In this document: piece after piece, positions 1-5,088 of the stretch
How the letters are laid out: the number at the start of each line of letters is the position of its first letter
How positions within the stretch are numbered: the first letter of the stretch is position 1
Assembly: GCA_023457295.1 (NCBI GenBank)
Contig: JAEWLZ010000081.1
Coordinates: 1 to 6,040, forward strand
Source: Cyanobacteria bacterium OH_PDB_112
GTDB lineage: Bacteria > Cyanobacteriota > Vampirovibrionia > Gastranaerophilales > CAJFVJ01
DNA length: 6,040 nt
Direction: 5' to 3'
Notes under the pieces: model-generated
What the model was told of the DNA's origin: nothing
The model's input: only the letters and a program-made list of their open reading frames with translations
Database searches by the model: none
Translations under genes and position numbers: made by a program

Positions 1-728
1 TCTGTGTCTCTGATTACAGAATAAGATGATGCTAAGTTTTCTTGTCTTACATCTATTCGATTTATCGTAGATTCAAGACGGTTTATACTTGCACCGATTT
101 TTGATCTTCTGTCTGACATATTTTGGATAGCAAGGTCAAGAGATTCTACAGCTGTTCTTGAAAGTGCTACTGTTGTTGTGCAAGTACCGTTAATACCCAA
201 AGCAGATGTTGTTGTTGTTGCAAAAGCTGATGCGATATTGATGGTATTTGCTGTTAGTCCTGTATCTGTACCGATTTGAAGTCTCAAATCATTTGTTATT
301 GCTAAACTACCGTCTAACAATTTCAAGTCAGAGAACTGAGAACTTACTGCAATACGGTTAATTTCTGATAATCTTTCTTGATATTCTTTGTCGATAGCTC
401 TTCTTTCTGAAGTTGAGTAAACCCCGTTTGCTGCTTGAATAGAGAGGTTTCTCATTTTTTGCAAGTTGTCTTGAATTACACTCAAATCGCTGTCTGCAAT
501 CTGCAACATGTTAATACCTGTTTGCGCGTTTGATTTTGCAATATCAGATGATTTGATGTGGCTGTTCAATTTTTCAGATAATGACAAACCGGCAGCATCA
601 TCTGCTGCACTGTTGATTCTCATACCTGTTGACAATCTTTTCATATTTTGTTGAATAGATGTAGTTGAGTGGCTCAAGTTTCTTTGAACCATAACTGAAG
701 TCATGTTAGTATTTACTACTACGCTCAT
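1..728 (-). CDS. Flagellin, partial (C-terminal end lies beyond the left edge)
   Basis: Main subunit of the flagellar filament, exported by the flagellar type III system and polymerised outside the cell. I translated it by hand: 242 codons are visible from the ATG at 728 with no stop before base 1. The N-terminal D0/D1 region is classic: it opens MSVVVNTN, has QRNL at 15-18, RLSTGMRINSAADDAAGLSLS at about 31-51 (written here with its usual SAADDAAG core), QTGINMLQIAD at 69-79 and NLQKMRNLSIQAANG at 88-102. The C-terminal D1 helix is at about 186-232 (RSKIGASINRLES at 208-220), and the visible part ends ...SVIRDT, the usual entry to the last helix. Only about 35-40 residues should be missing, so the whole protein would be about 280 aa: a short flagellin with a minimal variable region (about 150-185). 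That region holds two Thr clusters and a Cys at 183, which is unusual. The start is fixed by an SD seven bases upstream. The gene symbol is left open because fliC and hag are both used and paralogues are common. Confidence 0.97.
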   Translation of the reverse strand, partial: MSVVVNTNMTSVMVQRNLSHSTTSIQQNMKRLSTGMRINSAADDAAGLSLSEKLNSHIKSSDIAKSNAQTGINMLQIADSDLSVIQDNLQKMRNLSIQAANGVYSTSERRAIDKEYQERLSEINRIAVSSQFSDLKLLDGSLAITNDLRLQIGTDTGLTANTINIASAFATTTTSALGINGTCTTTVALSRTAVESLDLAIQNMSDRRSKIGASINRLESTINRIDVRQENLASSYSVIRDT

Positions 729-735
729 AGGGAAT

Positions 736-741
736 CTCCTT
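736..741 (-). promoter_or_regulatory. Ribosome binding site of the flagellin gene
   Basis: On the minus strand AAGGAG lies seven bases before the ATG at 728-726. It is a near-perfect Shine-Dalgarno, as expected for a very highly expressed gene. It contains a GGA triplet and could fold weakly with the following TTCCC (GGA-GAT-TCC), so a CsrA-type repressor could also reach it; see the hairpin at 756-767. Confidence 0.85.
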
Positions 742-755
742 TCAATCTATATAAG

Positions 756-767
756 ACATCCATGTAA
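756..767 (-). promoter_or_regulatory. Candidate CsrA binding hairpin in the flagellin mRNA leader
   Basis: Read on the minus strand, the leader contains TTACATGGATGT. Its core ACATGGATGT fits the CsrA/RsmA consensus A/U-CANGGANG-U/A at every position and can form the typical small hairpin, with ACA pairing to UGU and GGA exposed in the loop. It lies about 28 bases upstream of the start codon, and its GGA is about 22 bases from the GGA inside the SD. In Bacillus subtilis hag, CsrA represses translation through a leader hairpin plus a second site over the SD, and FliW relieves this. The same arrangement is inferred here from the motif and layout alone; neither csrA nor fliW is in the window. 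Confidence 0.55.
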
Positions 768-1047
768 AATAAATTCGTAAAAATCACATAAGAAATAACG
801 CACAAAGGGGTACTTTTGCACATAAATATACGTTGTTTGAAAATCCTTTAATTCAAGGGTGAACAAGTCACTTTCAAGAGAAAAAATAACTAACTCATAA
901 TAAGGGGAAACAACTAACTTCTTACATACTCAATATATCATTTTGAATTTTTTTGAATATTCCCAAAAGGTTCGAATTTGCTCCAACTTTAGTTGTGTTT
1001 TTTATAAGTATGATAATTAGGTTATGTAACAGCTGATAATTTAGCTA

Positions 1048-1076
1048 TTGTCATATGCGTTTTATATAGTTAAAAT
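1048..1076 (+). promoter_or_regulatory. Sigma-70-type promoter of the plus-strand cluster
   Basis: TTGTCA (1048-1053, five of six to TTGACA), a 17-base spacer, then TAAAAT (1071-1076, five of six to TATAAT). This is the best promoter match in the window. Transcription would start near 1082-1084, on or next to the ATG at 1084, predicting a leaderless or nearly leaderless mRNA. In AT-rich DNA such matches can occur by chance, so a longer leader from an upstream promoter is possible. Confidence 0.55.
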
Positions 1077-1083
1077 TGGAAAT

Positions 1084-1272
1084 ATGAACGATAAAAAAAT
1101 ATCAAGACTTATTGAAAAACATAAAGAAACCAAAAATATTTTCAGGAAGGCAGAAAATAGTATGTCTTTGCCTGTAAAATCACAAATGACAAGATTCGTT
1201 AGATTTAATATAGAATCGGGGAAAGAAATTTTGCCGGGATTTTCCAGATTTAAGCCGGAAGACTTGAGATGA
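1084..1272 (+). CDS. Small hypothetical protein, 62 aa
   Basis: Function not recognised. The protein is small, basic and soluble-looking, with no signal peptide or membrane segment. The first half (about 2-25) is a charged, probably helical stretch, ISRLIEKHKETKNIFRKAE. The second half contains RFVRFNIESGKEILPGF and ends FKPEDLR. I start it at the ATG at 1084. The same frame is open back to a TTG at 1048, but that TTG is the first base triplet of the -35 box, so it is unlikely to be translated. Only a GGA three bases upstream resembles an SD, which fits a leaderless transcript. Its TGA overlaps the ATG of the next gene (ATGA at 1269-1272), so the two are probably translationally coupled. Codon use matches its neighbours and the coupling supports a real gene. 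Confidence 0.65.
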   Translation: MNDKKISRLIEKHKETKNIFRKAENSMSLPVKSQMTRFVRFNIESGKEILPGFSRFKPEDLR

Positions 1273-2000
1273 AAAATCATATACAGAAATATACCGCAAT
1301 ACTATTAATAGCAAGTTTTTTTAGCGCAAATTCATGTTTTGCCGAGGTTTATACTCAACAATATTCTAATGATATAGAGGCAAAACTCGAACAATTATTG
1401 GTCGAGTCCGAAACACAAAATGCCCAAGCTGTTGAAAATGCAAGTATAAAAGCAGGTGAAAATTTTGCTGTGGAATTGATGGATGAGATAGATTCTCAAA
1501 GTGCTTCGGTAGGAGATGAAATTACTGCAAAACTTTTATTTCCGATAGAAATTGATAATCAGGTTATTATTCCTGAAGGTTCTATTGTGAAGGGAAAAAT
1601 AAAAACACTTAAACATGCCGGAGGATGGTACAAAAATGCTCAGGCAGAAGTAGAGTTTTATCAAATAGAATGTCAGGATAATTATAAATTACCTATAATT
1701 GCAAAAATAAAAACTAAAGATAATTCAGGAGTTCTTATTGGCGGAGAAGGCGTTGAACGTTTTGGCAAAGTTTTCTCTTCTCTTTCGGTACTTTCTTTAG
1801 GTGGTGCGCTCGCAGGGCTTGGAATCGGTCTTATGGGGTCTTATGCTCTTGTAGGAGCGGCAATAGGTTTTTCTTGCGGAGTTTTTGCGGGGTCGGGCTG
1901 GCTTTTCTTCCAAAAAGGCAAGCCAGTTAATATTCCTGCCGGTACAAAACTTATTATTACTCTTCAAAATGATGTTGCGGTGAACGGTTTTGACATATAG
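1269..2000 (+). CDS. Secreted or envelope protein with a glycine-rich hydrophobic hairpin
   Basis: Exact function unknown; 243 aa. A Sec signal peptide is clear: basic MKNHIQKY, hydrophobic core at about 9-20 and a likely signal peptidase I cut after SCFA (residue 25). The Cys at 23 does not sit in a proper lipobox. After a Gln/Glu-rich segment (about 29-60) comes a beta-type domain with FAVELMDEIDSQSASVGDEI at about 66-85, VIIPEGSIVKGKI at 99-111 and a segment like AQAEVEFYQIE at 125-135. Residues 171-214 form a Gly/Ala-rich hydrophobic stretch that looks like two membrane helices, followed by NIPAGTKLIITLQNDV at 221-236. The order 'IPxGS...GKI' domain, glycine-rich hydrophobic segment, 'IPAGT' strand resembles a widespread class of uncharacterised periplasmic proteins with a TrbI/VirB10-like beta fold; that likeness is an inference. 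SD GGAAG (1257-1261) lies seven bases upstream, inside the previous gene. The last 11 bases overlap prmC. Confidence 0.85.
   Translation: MKNHIQKYTAILLIASFFSANSCFAEVYTQQYSNDIEAKLEQLLVESETQNAQAVENASIKAGENFAVELMDEIDSQSASVGDEITAKLLFPIEIDNQVIIPEGSIVKGKIKTLKHAGGWYKNAQAEVEFYQIECQDNYKLPIIAKIKTKDNSGVLIGGEGVERFGKVFSSLSVLSLGGALAGLGIGLMGSYALVGAAIGFSCGVFAGSGWLFFQKGKPVNIPAGTKLIITLQNDVAVNGFDI
1979..1983 (+). promoter_or_regulatory. Ribosome binding site deciding the TTG start of prmC
   Basis: GGTGA lies six bases before the TTG at 1990, inside the end of the preceding gene. The next in-frame ATG (2029) has no SD and would remove conserved N-terminal residues, so this site favours the TTG start. Confidence 0.5.
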
Positions 2001-2799
2001 AGACTTTTTGCAAAAACTTAATTCTGCCATGGATATTCATCAGGCGGAAGCAGAATTTAATTTATTTTTGGAAAGTGTTGATTTTGCCAAGAAAGACTTT
2101 TTGGCGGGGAAAATACTTTCTCCTGAAAAGATTACTAAAATAAGTAATCTTATAAATATAAGGTTGGAAAAAAATATTCCGATACAATATTTGCTAGGAT
2201 ATGCTTATTTTATGGGTGAAAAATTTTTTGTAACTGAAGATGTTCTTATTCCGCGTCCTGAAACAGAACTTTTGGTTCAAAAAGTAATTGAATTTAAAGG
2301 TAAGACAGTTCTTGATATCGGAACCGGTTCAGGATGTATTGCGATTATGATAAAAAAACTCTCAGAAAAAGAAGTTACGGCATGCGATATTTCGAAGAAA
2401 GCGCTTGAAATTGCTGTTAAAAATGCAAAAAATTTACATGCTGAAGTAAATTTTATAGAATCGAATTTATTTGAAAATATTAGCGGAAAATTTGACATAA
2501 TTGTATCAAACCCGCCATATATACCTATGAAAACTATGTTTGAATTACAAAAAGAAGTCATAGGGCATGAACCCCATCTTGCACTTTTTGCCGAGGATGA
2601 AGAAGGAGTGGAATTTTATAAAAAAATTATAGAAAAAGCTCCTTTGTATTTAAATAAAGGCGGATATTTATGTTTTGAAATCGGTATAAATCAGTCCGAC
2701 AGTATTATTAAAATGCTTGCAGGTAGCGGCTTTAACGACATTATTTGCATAAAAGATTTAAATAAAATTGAAAGAATAGTAACGGCTAAATTTATATAA
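1990..2799 (+). CDS. prmC: Peptide chain release factor N5-glutamine methyltransferase PrmC (HemK)
   Basis: SAM-dependent cytoplasmic enzyme that methylates the Gln of the GGQ motif in release factors RF1 and RF2, improving termination. 269 aa, close to the 277 aa of E. coli PrmC. The N-terminal helical substrate-binding domain covers about 1-75 (MTYRDFLQKL parallels E. coli MEYQHWL). It is followed by FFVTEDVLIPRPETELLV at 79-96, SAM motif I LDIGTGSGCIAI at 108-119, the acidic D133 at the end of beta-2, and the diagnostic SNPPYIP at 173-179, where NPPY binds the target glutamine. HEP at 193-195 and the C-terminal beta hairpin are also normal. TTG start: it preserves the conserved N-terminus and has an SD at 1979-1983. 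It overlaps the upstream gene by 11 bp, suggesting coupling. prmC often follows prfA; here it follows an unrelated envelope gene, and prfA is not in the window. Confidence 0.96.
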   Translation: MTYRDFLQKLNSAMDIHQAEAEFNLFLESVDFAKKDFLAGKILSPEKITKISNLINIRLEKNIPIQYLLGYAYFMGEKFFVTEDVLIPRPETELLVQKVIEFKGKTVLDIGTGSGCIAIMIKKLSEKEVTACDISKKALEIAVKNAKNLHAEVNFIESNLFENISGKFDIIVSNPPYIPMKTMFELQKEVIGHEPHLALFAEDEEGVEFYKKIIEKAPLYLNKGGYLCFEIGINQSDSIIKMLAGSGFNDIICIKDLNKIERIVTAKFI

Positions 2800-2825
2800 A
2801 CTGTAAATTTTTGTAAAAAAACAAT

Positions 2826-2868
2826 CAAAAAAGGCAAAAAAAAATCTTCACGGTTTTTGACTCTTTTG
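2826..2868 (+). terminator. Weak terminator-like inverted repeat after prmC
   Basis: The arm at 2826-2840 (CAAAAAAGGCAAAAA) pairs with 2854-2868 (TTTTTGACTCTTTTG) at 13 of 15 positions around a 13-base loop, followed by TATATTTTATAAAAA. The stem is nearly all A-T, so it would be unstable. It may reduce read-through from prmC into the next gene. It could equally be chance in a poly-A/poly-T stretch. Confidence 0.25.
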
Positions 2869-2899
2869 TATATTTTATAAAAATAGGAAAGATTAAAAA

Positions 2900-3697
2900 A
2901 TGTTGGTTACAAATATAAATTCTCCGTCAAAACACGGAATTTACAAAAATAATTCCATTAAAAAAACAAATTCATTTTCAGCTGAGAAAACTGTTAATTT
3001 CGGTAGATTTGACGTTCCTCCTAAGGCTTCTGTTAAAGTGAAAATTTCAAGAATTTTAAATCAAGTTCTACCCTGGGGAAAGGGAAGGCATGTTGAAGAA
3101 ATTATTATTGGGCAAGAAGTAATAGGGAATAAATATTCCAAAATAGATAAAGAAGGTAATAATATTTTGACTTCTTACAATTTAAAAAACAGCATATCTG
3201 AAGTCACAAAAATCCCCGCCGATAAAATGTGCTCTGATACAAAAAAATATGAAAATAATAAGTTAAAAGAAAACTTGTATAAAAAAGGAAAGTATTCGTT
3301 GCTGACAAAATATAACGAAAAAGGACAAGTAATAGAAAAAACAGAAACACTTCCTGATGGAAGTTTTTGGAGAAGAAAATTCAAAAATAATCAGGAAATA
3401 GAGATGACGCAATCAAATTCTAAAGGCGGATTTGTTACAGAGACTTATTCTGACTATGGAAAAACAAAGAAACTATTTATAAAAAATGATGACGGAAGTT
3501 CAATAGAACAAGAATTTGTTTACGAAAAAGGAAATCAGATTGTTGCCAAAAGTATAGAAAAAGATAAAAAAGGAAACGTTATTTTAAAAGAGAATAAAAA
3601 AGATAAAAATCCTCAGGACAAAGTCGTAAAATCTGACGGTATTATAGAAAAAATGATTGAAACCGGCCTTGGAGAAGAAAGTTTTAAACTTAAATAA
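2900..3697 (+). CDS. Hypothetical protein, 265 aa, with degenerate strand-turn repeats
   Basis: Function not recognised. It starts at the ATG at 2900, with a good SD (AGGAAAG, 2885-2891) eight bases upstream. There is no signal peptide or membrane segment. Residues 1-35 are Ser/Asn/Lys-rich and probably disordered, ending VNFG (32-35). I recall similar short N-terminal F-G motifs in many uncharacterised Gastranaerophilales proteins, but cannot verify this. From about 78 to the end there are loose repeats of the form 'Y/D-x-x-G-x-x-I-x-x-x': KIDKEGNNILTSYN (81-94), KYNEKGQVIEKTETLPDGS (137-155), KNDDGSSIEQEFVYEKGNQI (195-214) and EKDKKGNVILKEN (220-232). Such beta-hairpin repeats resemble YD/RHS or MORN-like arrays, although the match is weak. 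The protein is very Lys-rich and has one Cys (111). It stands alone: 100 bp after prmC and followed by its own terminator. Confidence 0.8.
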   Translation: MLVTNINSPSKHGIYKNNSIKKTNSFSAEKTVNFGRFDVPPKASVKVKISRILNQVLPWGKGRHVEEIIIGQEVIGNKYSKIDKEGNNILTSYNLKNSISEVTKIPADKMCSDTKKYENNKLKENLYKKGKYSLLTKYNEKGQVIEKTETLPDGSFWRRKFKNNQEIEMTQSNSKGGFVTETYSDYGKTKKLFIKNDDGSSIEQEFVYEKGNQIVAKSIEKDKKGNVILKENKKDKNPQDKVVKSDGIIEKMIETGLGEESFKLK

Positions 3698-3703
3698 AAA
3701 ATA

Positions 3704-3721
3704 TGATTAAGGGGATAATCA
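3704..3721 (+). other. Small perfect hairpin with an AGGGGA loop downstream of the 265-aa gene
   Basis: TGATTA (3704-3709) and TAATCA (3716-3721) are exact inverse complements around the loop AGGGGA, starting six bases after the TAA of the 265-aa gene. It is too A-T rich and lacks a T tract, so it is not a terminator. A GGA in a hairpin loop is the geometry CsrA prefers, but the flanking bases do not match the consensus well. Confidence 0.35.
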
Positions 3722-3757
3722 GAACACAACAAATATGTTTGGGTAAGAGAGTGAATA

Positions 3758-3796
3758 AATGCCTGCATCAGTAATGATGTGGGCATTACTTTATTT
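3758..3796 (+). terminator. Rho-independent terminator of the 265-aa gene, overlapping the end of trmFO
   Basis: A 13-bp stem, AATGCCTGCATCA (3758-3770) with TGATGTGGGCATT (3775-3787), closes a GTAA loop, a stable GNRA tetraloop, and is followed by ACTTTATTT. Two central pairs are U-G and G-U wobbles in the plus-strand RNA; in the minus-strand RNA they become A-C and C-A mismatches, and the tail there is only TATTC. It therefore mainly stops plus-strand transcription. The right arm covers two bases of the trmFO stop codon (3788-3786). Confidence 0.8.
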
Positions 3797-5087
3797 GACT
3801 TATGTATTCAATGGCACGGTTTGCCAAAATTGTGTTTTTTTGTTTTTTGTCTTTTTTGATTTTTTTGGGTAAATCAATAGGGTCAACAATCCCCCAATTG
3901 CTGTTTATGGGGTTTAGAGTTTTGTGGTCTTCAAAAGTTATATATTTAATAAGCGCGCCGAGCATGCTTAAAGATTCAAGCTCTAGCATAGGTTCATTTA
4001 TTAAAAATTTTGCCATGTTAATTCCTGCCAAAAGCCCTGAAGCTATTGATTCTGTATAGCCTTCTGTTCCTGTTATTTGTCCCGCGAAAAATAAATCGGC
4101 ACGTTTTTTTGTTTGTAGAGTTCTTTGTAGTATTTTTGGACTGAATATAAAGGTGTTTTTATGCATGACCCCATATCTTACAATATTGGCATTTTCGAGC
4201 CCCGGAATTTTTTTGATAAGTTCTTTTTGCGCGCCCCAAGTTAGATTTGTTTGAAATCCTACTATATTGTAAAGATTCGCCGCCATATCATCTTGTCTGA
4301 GTTGAACTACGGCATAATTTTTTTCGCCGGTTCTGTCATCCACAAGTCCGACAGGTTTCATCGGTCCAAACCTTAAGGTATCAACTCCTCTTGAAGCCAG
4401 TACTTCAACAGGAAGGCATGATTCAAAAAATTTTGCGTTTTTTTCAAAATCTTTAAGCTCTATCTTGGGAGAATTTATAAGTGTTTCGTAAAAATTTTCA
4501 TATTGCTCTTTATTCATAGGACAATTTATATAACAGGCTTCACCTTTGTTATAGCGATTTGCAACGAAAGCGGTATCCATGTTTATGGATGTCTTTTCTA
4601 TGATTGGAGCAATGGCGTCAAAAAATGCCAAATATTCTTCACCGGTAAATTCTTTTATGCTTTTTGAAAGATTATCCGAAGTTAAAGGACCTGATGCTAT
4701 AATTGTGGGGTTTTGCGGAATTTCTGCCAGTTCTTCACGGATAAGATTTATTTTAGGGTTTTCTTCTATAAGTTTTGCGATTTCATCAGAAAACACTTCT
4801 CTATCGATAGCAAGGGCATTGCCCGCCGGAACTTGGCACTTTTTTGCGGTTTCTATCAAAATTGAGCCCAAAAGTTCCATTTCTTTTTTTAAAAGACCTG
4901 AAGCACCTGTTATATCAAAAGAACCTAAGCTGTTGCTGCAAACCAGTTCGGCAGGTTTATCGGATTTATGCGCACCTGTTGAAACACAAGGTCTCATTTC
5001 GTATAAATCGACTTCAATTCCTCTTTTTGCCAGTTGAAAAGCCGCTTCACATCCTGCCAGTCCTGCTCCTATAACCGTAGCTTTCAA
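3786..5087 (-). CDS. trmFO: Methylenetetrahydrofolate-tRNA-(uracil-54-C5)-methyltransferase TrmFO
   Basis: Flavoenzyme that makes m5U at position 54 of the tRNA T-loop, using 5,10-methylenetetrahydrofolate as carbon donor and reduced FAD as reductant. 433 aa, a normal family length. The FAD-binding GAGLAGCEAA is at 7-16, followed by YEMRP at 29-33 and AELVCSNS at 46-53. C50 matches the catalytic Cys53 of Bacillus subtilis TrmFO, and C224 in ESCLPVEVLASRG (222-234) matches its Cys226. Other conserved blocks are TLRFGPMKPVGL at 237-248, QLRQDD at 262-267 and a C-terminal flavin segment FAGQITGTEGYTESIASGL at 334-352. The residues after CSNSL are GSFDITGASG, slightly unlike the usual CSNS(F/L)R, but both Cys are intact. 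It starts at a TTG: the next Met (31) would remove the FAD motif, and GGAG lies seven bases upstream. It begins one base after the stop of the HD-GYP gene, so it is almost certainly cotranscribed and coupled. Cyanobacteria and many Firmicutes use TrmFO rather than TrmA. Confidence 0.97.
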   Translation of the reverse strand: MKATVIGAGLAGCEAAFQLAKRGIEVDLYEMRPCVSTGAHKSDKPAELVCSNSLGSFDITGASGLLKKEMELLGSILIETAKKCQVPAGNALAIDREVFSDEIAKLIEENPKINLIREELAEIPQNPTIIASGPLTSDNLSKSIKEFTGEEYLAFFDAIAPIIEKTSINMDTAFVANRYNKGEACYINCPMNKEQYENFYETLINSPKIELKDFEKNAKFFESCLPVEVLASRGVDTLRFGPMKPVGLVDDRTGEKNYAVVQLRQDDMAANLYNIVGFQTNLTWGAQKELIKKIPGLENANIVRYGVMHKNTFIFSPKILQRTLQTKKRADLFFAGQITGTEGYTESIASGLLAGINMAKFLINEPMLELESLSMLGALIKYITFEDHKTLNPINSNWGIVDPIDLPKKIKKDKKQKNTILANRAIEYISQIK

Positions 5088-5088
5088 T

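Larger units (their letters stand above)
729..1083. other. Divergent intergenic region between flagellin and the plus-strand cluster
   Basis: About 355 bp without a credible gene. Its left end is the flagellin leader (SD and CsrA-like hairpin) and its right end is the promoter of the plus-strand cluster. Between them are short repeats: AACTAACT at 888-895 and 912-919, TTTTGAAT at 941-948 and 951-958, and TGATAATT(T)AG at 1011-1020 and 1034-1044. The 8-bp palindrome GAATATTC is at 955-962. No convincing FliA (sigma-28) or sigma-54 promoter for flagellin was found. The best sigma-28-like match on the minus strand is TAAAGGAT (843-850), 11 bases, then GTATATTT (824-831), and its -10 half is poor. 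Confidence 0.7.

Noticed and set aside
207..220. TGT/GTT trinucleotide run as a CRISPR or satellite repeat
   Set aside because: It is four Thr codons (ACA) within the flagellin gene, in frame.
824..850. Sigma-28-like promoter for flagellin (TAAAGGAT, 11 bases, GTATATTT on the minus strand)
   Set aside because: The -35 half is fair, but the -10 half matches the consensus GCCGATAA at only three of eight positions, so I do not list it as a feature.
843..880. GTGA-ACAAG-TCAC inverted repeat as a regulator site
   Set aside because: Four-base arms are too short to separate from chance in this region.
978..1000. TAAAGTTG on the minus strand as a sigma-28 -35 box
   Set aside because: No GCCGATAA-like sequence lies at the required distance.
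1048..1083. Extension of the 62-aa protein to 74 aa from a TTG at 1048
   Set aside because: The TTG is part of a good -35 box, the added residues have no SD, and an ATG follows at 1084.
2857..2881. TTGACT and TATAAA as a promoter for the 265-aa gene
   Set aside because: The spacer is only 13 bases, too short for a normal sigma-70 promoter.
3703..3774. 23-codon frame (MIKGIIRTQQ...) between the 265-aa gene and the terminator
   Set aside because: It has no SD and its last codons lie in the terminator stem and loop; most likely chance.
4579..5037. 152-aa plus-strand frame opposite trmFO
   Set aside because: It lies entirely antisense to the well-supported trmFO gene and has no recognisable domain or SD; a codon-mirroring artefact.
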